NCBI GenBank assembly: GCA_002682825.1
Contig: NOKP01000012.1
Coordinates: 1,302,001 to 1,366,000 of the forward strand
Direction: 5' to 3'
Length of the DNA stretch: 64,000 nucleotides
Source: Neonectria sp. B-13
Lineage: Eukaryota > Ascomycota > Sordariomycetes > Hypocreales > Nectriaceae
Part shown: in pieces, positions 36,881 to 48,359 of the stretch
Position numbering within the stretch: position 1 is the stretch's first letter
Layout of the letters: each line of letters begins with the position of its first letter
Notes under the pieces: model-generated
The model's database searches: none
What the model was told of the DNA's origin: nothing
The model's input: the letters and a program-made list of their open reading frames with translations, nothing else
Position numbers and translations under genes: made by a program

Positions 36881-39333
36881 TTAGGTTTCCCAATATAACG
36901 ACTTTGGGACAGCCGACGCAGTTTCAGTATGCCCCTCGTGAACTTGCTCGCTGCCATCAATAATAAAATCCTCCAGAATACTTCCAAATACCCCCACGTC
37001 ATCATGAACCGGAAGAAAGCAGGATTCCAAGGCGATGTCCTGCTCATAGTCGAAACTGCCCAGATAGGTCTGTGCAATTACTCCTGGCATCTGCTCGAAA
37101 CATCCTATGGGTAGCAAGGATTAGGCTACTGGAAATAAATCATTTGGATGATGCAAATTACTCACCGTCTGAGACTGTCAAACTGGGCGTGGTTGGTTTG
37201 TTCAAGTCTTGTCTCAAGGCAGCCGTGAGGGCTTTAACTGCCCCCTGTGCCTCTGTCGATCGATCGGCATTCATCTCCCACAGGCTTTTCGCAATGGTCA
37301 AGGCCTCTAAGATATCGTTTCGTCTATGCAAGGCGCTAGGATTCGTCGTACTCACATTTCCTCCCCTAAACCTACTTAAAGCAAAGCAAAGCATAATCGC
37401 AGCCTGCAGAAATTCATGGTTGAGTGATGAGGCCACTTTCCAACGAATGCTGAACATAAGACCCCCAGGTTCCGTCTCCTCGTTCATTCTGCGCTGATGT
37501 TCAAGGATTGCTAAAGCGGCTTTGATGCAGCGCTGATTAGATTCTGTGTTTTCTTCTCCGACGGAGCCGCCTTTCACAAAGCTTCGTCGATGAAGGAGAT
37601 AAACAGCCTTGTTGATTAGAATATCCAAAATCATGCGGTGTAGTATCGTCACCGGGCTGTCTGCGAGTGATGTCTCGAGTGACTTGTACTTTAACCACGG
37701 AGGTATGGCGTCGATGGCCGCCTGAAGCTTGGCACCTAGCGCGGCAATAGTAGCGGATGATGGAGGTGCTGCCTCAGTTGCGTCGTATATCTCCGCTGTT
37801 ACTTTGATGATGGAATCTCTCTGTATAAGGTGCAAGAGCGGAGTAGACTCAGTCAATGGCCGCGCGGGTGGGATCTCATTGTGCTCAAAATTAAGATCAT
37901 CGTCGAACAAGTGAACGGGTGGGCGTGTATCACACTGAGAGTCCTTGATGATACGTGGCAGTCCGACTTGGGTGCTAGTGAAGAAATCCATGTGGTACAG
38001 GGTGATCCAGATCCGTCGACGAAGCTCAGCCTGCAAGGGTCGAATATTTGGCCAGTGAGATGGATCGCGGTGCAATCCCATGCGAAAGGCGATCCGGATG
38101 ACAACGCCAATCAGAGCCCAGTTGCCAATGGAGGTGTCGAGAGTCGCGTTCTGGTCAAGGGCAAAGTGCAAGGTCAGCGTTTCTATGGTGTATTTGCCCG
38201 GCCGGAGATAATCCCCAGCGACAAGACAGTGGATGGTGAGGGTGCGGTAGGTCTCCAACATGTTCTGTGATTCCACAGGGGAGAAGCCAAACGTTCCGAC
38301 GTCTTGCTGCTGCAGGAATGCAGACATGCTCATGACACTGAACAATAGTCCTACCCACATAATTGGGGCTGCTGAATGGTCTTTCCAGAAGTTGGTGTAC
38401 TGCACAGGGTGAGCAAGTAATTAGTGACCGGTCGCACGGATTCCTCACCTCTTCGAAAAACTTGTTCCGGTGTAGGATGACTGATAAATAGTAATTCCAA
38501 GTCAGTAAGTATCGAGACGAGGGTGAGGTCGGAAGCATCCATCCAAAGACTTACTAGTTGCGAAGTCGAAAGTATTGAAGAAATGGGAGACATGTCTATC
38601 AACGACCTTGCGTGGAGGTAGCATAGCCAAAATCTGCTCCCTCGAACGACAAGTGGCACTAGCAAGGAGGGATATTCTGGCTACTGGCGATTCAAGCATT
38701 AAGTCATAATCGAATGGAGTCCTCTCCTGGCTCATAGTGCTGTGGGAGTCCTCGTCAGACAGATCATCTTTAAGGCGTCGAATCTGAAAGCGTCAGCATG
38801 AGAAAGGTCGCAATTTCGTATATGTAACTGTTGCTTACATCCTCCAAGATAGTCATCCAGTGAGAACTGCCGATGTAGACTGCATGGTTATCAGTGAGGC
38901 TCAATTTTCCCATGCTGTCAATTGCTTGGCCATCAGGGGGATTAATTGATGACCTGGGATCTTCCAGAGCGTCGCTTGGTGATGCTACATTATCCGACGG
39001 CAGGCGCGAGCTCTGCGCCATGTCTCTCATCTCCGTAACAAGGTTTTCAAGGCGAGCGATTCTTTGACGAGCCCTTTCAGTCCTTGGATGGGGTCTGTAG
39101 TCGATCGCGTCTTTTCGCGCTTGCTCAGGCGTGCTGAAGACACATTCTGTAGGCTTCCCTCGCCGTATGCAACCGCTACAGGGGGACTTCCTATCGCAAC
39201 GAAGCCTGCCAGAGTTTTAACACGGTCCAGTTTCTAATCGAAAGCGACTGACTCACTTCCGTTGTCTGCAAAAGGTGCAGCTCAGTATGGGCTTCTCACG
39301 CCTCCTGCTGGAGGATGTTTGCTGGGGCAACAT
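36881..39333 (-). CDS. Zn2Cys6 transcription factor, six exons
   Basis: About 720 residues with introns 39206-39256, 38784-38838, 38556-38554-adjacent donor to 38481 (i.e. 38481-38554), 38400-38448 and 37105-37165; the joined frame is open. The zinc cluster is split by the first intron and reads CTFCRQRKLRCD then CSGCIRRGKPTEC. A basic/leucine linker (RIARLENLVTEMRD) follows and probably dimerises. The middle holds the fungal transcription-factor regulatory domain, with TIHCLVAGDYL, WALIGVVIRIAFRMGLHRDP and ELRRRIWITLYHMD. Such proteins bind CGG half-sites. The nearest transport gene is the DHA2 MFS gene at 41953, but a Gag remnant and an assembly gap lie between, so a regulatory link is only a guess. 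Confidence 0.88.
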
Positions 39334-39664
39334 TGCGGAGCTTTTCTATTGATTGAAAATTTCCGATGGAGTGGAACGGAGGCTATCTGGAGGAAGTCCC
39401 TCAATGAGAGACACGTTGCGTGGGACTGGTGTTCTCAGCTGGCAGAGAAGCGCTGGGTTAGATATAATTCCTGTCGGACACGTGACTGGGTTAAACCGGT
39501 CTAGCGGCTGGAATTACTTCATGTTATAATAAAGGGAACTTGATAAAATAAAATTATTAACCGGATTGTTTAATTTGATATATTTTGTTCGAGGATCCCG
39601 CGAACGTTGCCCTTTTCGTCGAGATAAGTAGTGTTGCTGGGGATCTTCCGACTCCTTGTCTGAA
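39334..39664. other. Intergenic with repeat motif
   Basis: 331 bp between the regulator start and the Gag remnant stop. It contains TCGGACACGTGACTGGG at about 39475 with CGGTCTAGCGG after it, matching the motif at 30719, and an AT-rich block that may be retroelement-derived. Confidence 0.45.
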
Positions 39665-40791
39665 TCACTCGCCCGAGTGACCGTCTCTCATCTTAGAAGC
39701 AAGTCTCTTAACTTCCGCCCTAAGGCTAGGATCAGAGGCCAGGTTCTGGTCCACCCTCTTCCTCGTTGCCTCGTTCATACGGAACCATGCAGGCGGGTTA
39801 TCCTTCAGGATGTAGAGGCATCGTTGAAACGGGTGCAATTTCCCACAGGCTCGGCATCTGGTCTTCGAAGATGATGGCTTTGTCTCAGTCTTGGTCTTCT
39901 GCGCTGGCCTCCTTTTCTTCGAACGCGGCGGCTCGGCTGACTGATCGTGGAGCGACGAGTCGTCTGAGCTATCCTCACCTGCGAGGGAAGCTCCTCTTTT
40001 GACTCCCCGGCTCTTGTTTTGTTGGCGGTCGATCATCATTATCTCAAATCGAATGCGATTGGCGATCTTTCTATAGGAGAGAGAGTTATTGGCGATTTCT
40101 GTAGCAAATTCGGCCCTCCATATCTCTAGCTTTGTCCCAAGGAAGGGCTCAGTAAGCTGTTTGAGTGGGAGGTACCAGACCCTCACGTCTGTTGCAAGAG
40201 GAAGATCTAGGGTTAAAGCCTCATACATCACATGTTCAAAATCGTCCGCCCACTTCGTCAGGTCTCGAGGGACCCCAACTGTACCGTAGAAGAAGCCATA
40301 CCAAGCGATTGAGGCCATTTCTTCGGCTTGCTGAAGGCTGAGGCCAACTGCCTTCGAGAGGTTCAAGTACCAGTCTCGAACATCCTTATCGCAATAACAG
40401 TTATGCTCCATGATCTGAGTCTTAACCGTAGCTCTAACCCAGTCCTTCAGGGTGGTGATGTCCTTGAGCTCTAGGGTGTAGTGTTGATCCTTGATTTCGT
40501 AGATACTCAGGCGCATTTTATCTGCCTCTGTGACTGTCTCGGATACCTGAGTTTGCGTGCCTGTGGTCTCCTCCATGAAGCTGAAAGACGGCATCACCGG
40601 GAGAGACATGAAAGCCGGTGGGTCTTCGGCATCGGGGTTGATATAGTCCCAAAGGTGTAGGGACTTCGCTTTCGCGATGAAGAGACGGTTCCAGCGATGC
40701 CAGTCAGCCTGGCTAGCCAATATGACATTCTGGTCCTGGAAAGAGGTAGATATTGACATATTCAAGGCGATTGGATTCGTGGTACTCGTTC
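39665..40791 (-). mobile_element. Copia-type Gag remnant, cut by the assembly gap
   Basis: A frame of at least 366 residues runs leftward from the N gap. Reading continues upstream of the first internal methionine (ATG at 40759) to the gap edge (STTNPIALN), so the true start is probably inside the gap. The C-terminal part has a basic SKKRRPAQKTK stretch and a variant zinc knuckle CRACGKLHPFQRC, as in copia-type Gag polyproteins; the N-terminus (QADWHRWNRLFIAKAK) also fits. It stops at 39665 and I see no protease, integrase or reverse transcriptase in the 330 bp before the next gene. It is therefore an orphan or truncated Gag. Confidence 0.65.
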
Positions 40792-40891
40792 NNNNNNNNN
40801 NNNNNNNNNNNNNNNNNNNNNNNNNNNNNNNNNNNNNNNNNNNNNNNNNNNNNNNNNNNNNNNNNNNNNNNNNNNNNNNNNNNNNNNNNNN
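40792..40891. other. Assembly gap of 100 N
   Basis: Exactly 100 undetermined bases, a standard scaffold-gap length, so true distance is unknown. It lies directly upstream of a retroelement Gag remnant, suggesting unresolved repeat sequence. Confidence 0.98.
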
Positions 40892-41232
40892 CTAGCTACG
40901 AACCTTGATGCCCTCAACAACCTAGTCATCCTAGATGACACGTTTCCCTTCCTTTCTCATCACTCTAGATGACACGATTCCTATCCCTTCCTACGGACCA
41001 AATCATGTATTTAAAGACCTTCCTTTCCCGCTAGGATAGATAGAAATTAAGAGCTTTTATCCCCATCGATCCTGGCCATTAGATGTGATACGTTCTTGTT
41101 CGTTTTCATGTTGTGTTGGTAGAGGTATGAGACCCTTAATTGTCAGACATGTGACCGGATCGAATGATGATTTAGGGGCCAAACAGGCTGATTCAATTGA
41201 TGTTTCGATCGTGATCTTGATGATGATGCAAT

Positions 41233-41330
41233 CTCCCTGTCTGACCGATTTTCCCTCTTTTCGGCTCAATCCGGCCGTCTTGTCCTTAGTCATCCTGGTG
41301 GTCGGGTCCCTCCGTCTAACAAGCCTATAA
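41233..41330 (+). repeat. Dispersed repeat block, copy 3
   Basis: Third copy of the block at 31148-31250, with a GACATGTGACCGG motif about 90 bp upstream that also precedes copy 1. It is bounded by low-complexity sequence. Confidence 0.8.
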
Positions 41331-41515
41331 CACAAGGTCAAACTCCGGAAATCTGGTACTTCGAGTGGTATAGAGTCTATTTTATATCTAAAAATGCGTA
41401 TCGCACGCGAATATTGACAACAGAGTACAAGCGCAGGATCATAACTTTTACCACACGTATTGAGTAGTCCCGCGCGCTCTATTCGGACGATGAGTGGAAG
41501 GAATCAATCAGCATG

Positions 41516-41573
41516 TCGGACGGTTGATAGTCGGACGGTCGGTCGGACGGTCGGACGGTCGGACGGTCGGACA
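41516..41573 (+). repeat. Tandem array of an 8-bp TCGGACGG unit
   Basis: About six units of TCGGACGG, partly interrupted, end to end. Each unit contains a CGG triplet. The array lies about 380 bp upstream of the MFS transporter start codon. Confidence 0.85.
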
Positions 41574-41952
41574 GTTGCTACGCGTAAGTGGAGCACACTT
41601 GTCTCAAGGAAACCTCATTCGTCAGTTAGCTACAAGCCATGAATGAAGGCACCCTCCGTGATGAGATGACGATGAAGAACAGTCCCAATAATCATTGCAC
41701 GACCTCTTAAAGACCTACAAATATGTCTTGCGTTTGCCGTAATCATGGCAGACCTTTTCACAATGCACCTCACTCAACAATACTTTCCTTTATACTTCCT
41801 TTACTCCTAATAACTTGTTCAATCTTTCGTCCTACTTACTACTCCCTCATCAGTTCATCGGGAAAGACAACATCTTTGCAACTTTTCTTATTCGCTTACA
41901 GTCAGCCACGTTCGCTCACCAACGCATTCAACGGCTGCAGAAAAAAGACGAC

Positions 41953-43799
41953 ATGGCGCCGTCGGAAAAAATCGACGACTTCGTGTACCCTTCGGGTCTC
42001 AGGCTCGCGCTGCTAATGACTTCCGCATTCATTTGCATGTTCCTAGTGGCCTTGGTGCGTTCAAAAGAGGAGGATCCTTTTGTAAATACATGGGCTAACA
42101 AACCTTGTTGGCAGGATAAACTCATCATCTCAACTGCCATACCCGCCATCACGAACGAGTTCCATGCGGCAGACGATATTGGCTGGTACGGTACAGCCTA
42201 CATGCTCACCAACTGCGCCTTCTTGTTGGTATTTGGAAAAATCTACACCTTCTTGAACATCAAGGCCACATTTCTCACAGCCGTCGGACTGTTCGAGATT
42301 GGGTCGGCCATCTGCGGCGCGGCCCCGAACTCCATCGCTTTCATAATTGGCAGGGCAATTGCTGGCCTCGGAGCTGGCGGTGTTCAATCTGGCGTGGTAC
42401 GTTTTCCCCCATTGTCATCAAAGGCTTTTCTCACTCAATTTCTTCTGTTAGCTCGTGATTATTGTCTACGCTGTCCCGCTGGAGAAACGGCCCCAGTATC
42501 AGGGTCTATTTGGTGCCGTGTATGGAATCGCGTCGCTCATCGGGCCGCTGATCGGCGGCGCCTTCACCACGAACGTCACTTGGCGATGGTGTTTCTACAT
42601 CAATCTTCCTTTGGGCGGCTTGGTGCTGGTCTTTGTCTTTTTCTTGCTTCGCATCCCCGACCGTTCCACCGACAAAGATACTCTGAAGCACAAGCTGCAG
42701 CAGCTCAACATTGAAGGCCTACTTGCTCTTCTTCCTGGAGTGATCTGCCTATGCCTAGCTCTGCAATGGGGTGGTTTCACGTATAGTGTAAGTTCCCTCG
42801 TCGAGTTCCTTCCGCGATGCATTTCAGGGCTGACCGAGCCCAGTGGAGCGATGGACGTATCATCGCGCTGCTTGTGATCGCTTTCGTTCTTTTGATCGTC
42901 TTCGTCCTGAACCAGGTGTGGAGGCCTGAGTACGCCACGGTGCCTCCGCACATCTTCATCCAGCGCAGCATTGCCAGCGGCTTCTGGGTGAGCTGCTGCG
43001 TTGGCGCGCACCAGACGCTTTTAAGTAAGTCTGGCTCATTTCAGATGGGCAATCATTGATCGCTAATAACAAACAAACAGTCTATTTCCTCCCCATCTGG
43101 TTCCAGGCCATCAAAGGCGACTCGGCCGTTAACAGCGGCATCCACCTCCTCCCAATGGTGCTTTCTCTGGTTGTTGCATCCATTCTCACCGGCGTGCTAA
43201 CAACACGCATCGGCTATTACACGCCCTTCTTGATCTTGGGTATCTGCATCGCATCGGTTGGCGCCGGTATGATCACCACGCTTCACGTCAACACGTCGGT
43301 GGGCCAATGGATCGGGTACCAGATCTTGTACGGCTTCGGCTTAGGCGCTTGCTTCCAGGCACCCAACATGGCTGCGCAGACAGTCCTTCCACGGAATGAA
43401 GTGGCTATCGGCGCTTCCCTTATGCTCTTCGCTCAGACTCTCTTTGGCGCCATCTTCGTCTCGGTCGGCCAGAACGTCCTCGACGGTCAGCTGGCCAAAC
43501 GCCTTGATGGCATCTCAAACATCACTCCGCAACAGATCGAGGCCGGCGGTGTCACCGATCTCCTCAAAACCATCCCATCTCGGTACCATGCCGCAGTTTT
43601 GGAAGCCTACAATGCCTCGCTGCGTGTATGCTTCCAAGTCGCCCTCATCGTAACGTGCCTCTCTATCATTGGTAGTCTTGCCATGGAATGGCGCAGCGTC
43701 AAAAAAGAGAAAGAGACTCCAGAACCCAATGAACCTGCTGAGAAGAGCGAGAGCCGACGTGGTTTGGCGGACAAGGACGCGTATCATGCCGACCAGTAG
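41953..43799 (+). CDS. DHA2-type MFS transporter, five exons
   Basis: About 539 residues with introns 42055-42114, 42397-42451, 42788-42843 and 43025-43080. Start is the ATG before [14 protein letters not shown]. Exon 2 carries IISTAIPAI and the loop [10 protein letters not shown], then the motif [25 protein letters not shown] marks the sixth helix region, and later helices reach MEWRSVKK before a charged tail. This is the 14-helix drug:proton antiporter family, found at the plasma membrane and often linked to export of small toxic molecules. It is 27 kb from the polyketide cluster, so a shared role is unproven. A CGG-rich tandem array is in its upstream region. Confidence 0.92.
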
Positions 43800-44425
43800 G
43801 AGGAGGAGGGAAGTTCTCCTGCTTGAAGACCCAAATTCCTCAGCCATGTTCAAGCATTAACTCAGCTATGGAAGTGATGGAATGTAGAAAGCTTGCTTGT
43901 CGTCCCCGATTATGGTCTGCAAGTCTGGGTTACGACATAGGTTCAATAATAGTTGTTGAGAGTACTCATCTTAAGTCACCTTCTTCATCTTAGCGAGAGC
44001 TAAACTGTAGATAATACGTCAATAATACTGCGAAATCGTGCCCCCTTCTTCAATCTAAAGTGTGCCCTTTTCCTAAGAACAGCATTTTGTTGGTAAATCA
44101 TCCCGAAACCTTGACTATATCAAAACTCGCGACCCTTCAAACACAATCATGTTCCCATCATCGTGACCGCTGCATCCACCAGTTTCCTTGCGCTTGACAT
44201 CAACTACCGTGTTTTTAGCACTCGGGAATTCAACAGCGCAGACACCGAGGCTTTTGCCGTCCAGTTTCAATTGCTCCATACCAAGGCAACGATACCCACC
44301 GCTACAAACCTCACAGTAAGTCCAACAGTCAGCGGGCGATAAAACAATGGAACGAACAGAGCTTCTTCCATCGATTTTTCTCTACTATTCTGCTACCCAT
44401 CCAGCCTAATGATGCCAAAATTAAA
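43800..44425. other. Convergent intergenic stretch
   Basis: 626 bp between the stop codons of the MFS gene and the leftward STAND-type gene. No gene or repeat was recognised. Confidence 0.5.
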
Positions 44426-46580
44426 CTATGTAAAGATTGCAGCTTCCATGCCCTCTTCTTCGTCCTCGCTATCACTCTCCCATGCGCCTGGGAGACCTGG
44501 CATTACCCATGGCCTTAACTTTGCCGGGGCCTCAACAACGCGCCAGAACTCACCCGCGTATTGCTCGACACAAGGATCCCACTCGAATTCCCAGTGCTTC
44601 CTGCATGTACCTCGTCTCAATAGAACCAACGACGGTCCTGACATGTGGAACCGAGTGCGTTCAAGTTCAGGTTCAAAGCCCTTTCCCAGCTCTATTTCCC
44701 CTCTGCAGATCGCCAACTCCCAGCGAATATACTCTTCCACATCCACGCCAGCCTCCTCCAAGTCGTCAAGCCACAGGTGTATCACAGATAAATACTCACA
44801 AACTCCTTTATAGGGATGGCGACTTATCCTACTCGACTGTAAGGCCGAACAAAGCAGGGGAAAGCCCTCCTCAGACCAACCATTCGGACGGGCGACGTCC
44901 TCTGGAGGCGCGTCGGTGAGCATCCACCGGGCTAGCACCCGCCACTGTTCCAAATTAGAACGGTAGAGATAATGCTTGAGAAATTCAAAGAGCGAGCTAT
45001 GTCCAAGTCCCAGCTGTGCCCGGAAATCTGCTGGCGAAACAAGCCCGTCTCGCTGCAAGATTTCTAACAGAACTTGTGGATCAACCAATATCCAGTGGAT
45101 GTTGCGGAAAGAGGAAATCGATGCAAACTCGTCTATGTTGGGCTTAACAACGGCATCTAGAAATCCGCGAGTCCCCCAAATCTGCCAGGTCAACATCAAT
45201 TTTGGTATCGAATAATCCCCCTTCATGACGGGGCCGTCAAACAAATGGTCGAATCGGTCCTCTTCCATCCAAATGGCAAAGAGTTCTAATATGGTGAAGG
45301 GTGCAGAAAGGCAATAAGCATATACGATAACTTGATATACATCAACGTCGCTGACCCTCAATCCCATCTGAGTGAACAAAGGAATAAGTTCTGGCTGGTT
45401 GTGATACATTGCCCACTGTGTTTTGTCAGTTAACTGTATTCAGCTTACCGCGGGAATTGCAAGGGATCTCACCTCGAGTAGCGTTAACCCCGACTCAGTA
45501 CGATCATAGATAGAGGCCTCGTTTGTTTTAAAGGCCTGGAGTACTAAGTCGGCTCTTCCATCCTTCACGTATTGGAAAATACTGCTATCCCATGGACGTG
45601 TACTCCACGGCTTCAGGTGGAATTTCCATCCGTCGTACGCTTTATGTGCCTGGATATCCCACGCCTTCTGCAACAACCACGATGGCAACTGGAATCGGGC
45701 CTGATAGACTAGGACTGTTAGAATGGATCACGTTGATGTTTGACTCCATTGAATGGCTTACCTCGTAACTTGGCAGTGACATCAACAGAGTTGGGCTTTG
45801 CCGCCACTTCAGTCGTCTGGTAAGTGAAGAGCCACGGGAACATTGAGTTCCGCCAAGGGATGCTCATAGGACTCATAGGACTCGGCGACGAGTCTGCACG
45901 TGTCCACCTATTTCTTGATTCTGACGTGCTGAGAGAGACCTCCTCTATGCTAGTATGTTTTTGGTCTATTTCTAGCTCGTTGGTGGCTTCCTTGGTATAC
46001 TGGGCCTGGGCCACCTCTTCGATTCGCTCTTGTTCGCGAAGCGCTCGAAGCTCGGACACGATGATTGAAGGTTGGATTCTCGTCAAGGCACTATCAACTG
46101 TCAATAACTGTTCCTACTAGTCAATAGCCCACTGTTGACTCACATTAAATACGACTGCTGTGATAGAGATAGCAGTTGCAGGGCAGATTGTAGCCGCCTC
46201 TGGTGCTCATCGATAACACCCTTCTTGAGTCTTACTTTCACGCAAGCCATAGTTTTTTTCCACTTCGTGGCCGACTCAATATGTCGCTGCATATCTTGCA
46301 CCATTTCCTCCAATTCTTTGGTCGCCTTTTGACAGTAGTTCAAGCTCAGAATCCCCGCGGGATTATGCTGTACTATGCCACGCGTCCGCTGGAACTCATA
46401 CTCCATTTCTTGGAGCACAGGGGCAAGTAATTGAAGCTGCACGATGCACTGCTCAATACTAGCAGGCACATCTTGCACCTCGTCCCAGAGACGCTTGAGT
46501 GTGAGGGCGCTTGTGCCTAGCTTACCGGTCGCCCCGACGATGGCGATGACGCCACTGACGATACCGAGGATTTCTGCCAT
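44426..46580 (-). CDS. STAND N-terminus protein without NACHT, four exons
   Basis: About 665 residues with introns 46091-46143, 45715-45761 and 45416-45472; the joined frame is open. The start MAEILGIVSGVIAIVGATGK and the coiled coil after it (VQDMQRHIESATKWKK) are of the fungal STAND N-terminal type. The second exon is polar with a serine/proline-rich segment. The third reads QLPSWLLQKAWDIQAHKAYDGW and an ankyrin-like YVKDGRADLVLQAF. The last exon is tryptophan-rich with no known domain, and ends in an acidic SDSEDEEEG tail. No P-loop is present. The build parallels the gene at 27731-29957 (same kind of N-terminus, no NTPase), though the C-terminal halves differ. Confidence 0.7.
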
Positions 46581-47184
46581 CTTGGTGACTTCGATACAGG
46601 AGGGATGCAGTGCGAAATAGAGCGAGATTGAAGATTGATTTCAATGGAGGCTGTGATGTGTTGAAAGGAAAAAAGAAACAAATCCCGAACCTCGTCGCTG
46701 ACGAAATGAATACCGCCATTTCCCCTCACAGCCCACTGACACAGCCTCAGGCATACAGCGCACAGAGATCCAGCCCAACCAAAGTGCAATGAGAACGAGT
46801 GTTGGGCATAACATGGTATTTATTGGCGTGGCGTCGGACAGCTTGGCGGTCCGCCTCGGCCGCCTTGTCCGCCTTTCCCGTCAGCACTGCGATGCGGACA
46901 GTTGCAGGGGATGCGGGGGTTGCGGACTCTTGCGGGATTGTGCGGCTTTTTGCGGGTGTTGCGGGTGATGACCGGTGTAAGACGGCAACAGTCAGACTAC
47001 GACATTCAACCTCCGAGTTCAAACCTGTTTGAATGGTAGAGAGCATATAAAGAGAATTATATATCCTCTACATCAGCCATATCATCTCTCTCATCACCAT
47101 CACATTCCATCACTCAGACCATCTTTCTGAAGCTTCACCAGCCTTTCTTGTCTATCACAGCCAATTAACAACAACTCCTCAACC
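46581..47184. promoter_or_regulatory. Divergent region rich in CGG triplets
   Basis: 604 bp between a leftward STAND-type gene and a rightward SDR. The part at 46834-46975 has many CGG or CCG triplets, including a run of TTGCGGG-like units on the + strand. C6 zinc-cluster proteins bind CGG half-sites, and such a regulator lies 1.3 kb beyond the SDR. Binding is inferred only. Confidence 0.4.
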
Positions 47185-48196
47185 ATGCCTTCTTATCTCG
47201 TCACTGGATCCAGCCGCGGAATTGGCCTGGGCCTTGTAGCCGAATTGGTAGGCTTTCTTACCCAAACAATCAGAATTTCACAATTACTCACACATATCGA
47301 TTAGCTCAAGGACGAGAAGAATGTGGTCATCGCCACGGCTCGCAACACTGCTGGCTCTCCGGGCTTGCAGGAGCTAAAGGCAAAGTATACAGATGGCCGC
47401 TTTCATCTCCTAGACATGGACGTCATCAAGCTTGAAAGCGTCCACGCCGCTGCCGAAGCCGCCGGCAAACTCCTCCCTGGGGGGTTGGACCACCTTGTCA
47501 GCAATGCCGGAGTTAGCTACTCAGCCACAGCAGGCTGGGAAGACATGTACGTTTTGCCTCGGCACTATCTATTCTTCCGCGCCACAAATATTCCAGAACT
47601 GACCCAATGGCAGAAACATCGACGAGTTCATGACCGAGATCCAGTTCAACCTGACCTCTCCCATCTACTTGCTTCGCGAGTTCCTCCCACTTATTCGGAA
47701 GAGCGACGCCAAGAAGATCCTCATCATCACTTCGTCCCTGGGTTCCATCGAACTGGCTGGGCACATGAAAGGCCTGGCAAACACGTACTCGGTTGCCAAG
47801 GCCTCCTTGAACATGTAAGGGAAATCCCTCGTCGTGGATCTCAAGACTCGAGAAACACACAAAATCTACAGATAAGACTGAGACTAACTCTGACTAGGTT
47901 GATTCGCAAGTGGAGCACTACGCTCAAGGATGACGGCATCACCACATTTCTTCTTAATCCTGGTAAGTCAACATTTTCGGCTTTGAACTATATCTAACAG
48001 AACTGATGATACAGGTTGGGTCGGCGTTACCGAACTCGGAAGCAAGATCACAGACTGGATGGAGACATATGCGCCTCAAGTTACCAGTCTGACTGTCGAA
48101 GACTCTGCTGCAGGGTGCATCAACGTCTTAAACGGCGTCAAGCCCGAGGACAACGGTCTGTACTTCAGCTACGATGGATCGAAGCTCCCATGGTAG
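47185..48196 (+). CDS. Short-chain dehydrogenase/reductase, five exons
   Basis: About 250 residues with introns 47248-47304, 47547-47613, 47815-47897 and 47963-48014. The NAD(P)-binding TGSSRGIG is at residues 7-14, the NAG motif follows in exon 2, and the catalytic YSVAK lies in exon 3 with the TSS serine region before it. NPGWVGV follows at the last junction, also typical. This is the classical SDR fold, with length as expected. The closest named groups by pattern are C-factor-like or aflatoxin ketoreductase-like oxidoreductases; the substrate is unknown. A C6 regulator gene ends just downstream, in the opposite direction. Confidence 0.92.
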
Positions 48197-48359
48197 AGTA
48201 CAAATGGATGGCTGGGGAAAATTGGCGCTGATGTTCAGTACATCCGCTGGTCTTTTCATGTAGTATTTCCCTGTGCAGGTCTATGTCATCTTCACAGCAG
48301 ACATGACCTCCTCTGCCTCTAAAATCGCTTTATAGACCCCTAAACTTAGGTTAGAGTGA

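Larger units (their letters stand above)
40892..41952. other. Repeat-rich intergenic stretch before the MFS gene
   Basis: Contains a direct CTAGATGACACG duplication near 40930-40980, one copy of the dispersed repeat block (41233-41330), an 8-bp tandem array (41516-41573) and the probable promoter of the MFS gene. No coding frame is supported. Confidence 0.5.

Noticed and set aside
37320..40785. Short near-identity (22 of 25 bases) between the regulator exon at about 37323-37353 and the Gag leader at about 40762-40786
   Set aside because: The match covers only one short stretch that encodes STTNP in both proteins; with no extension on either side it is best taken as chance.
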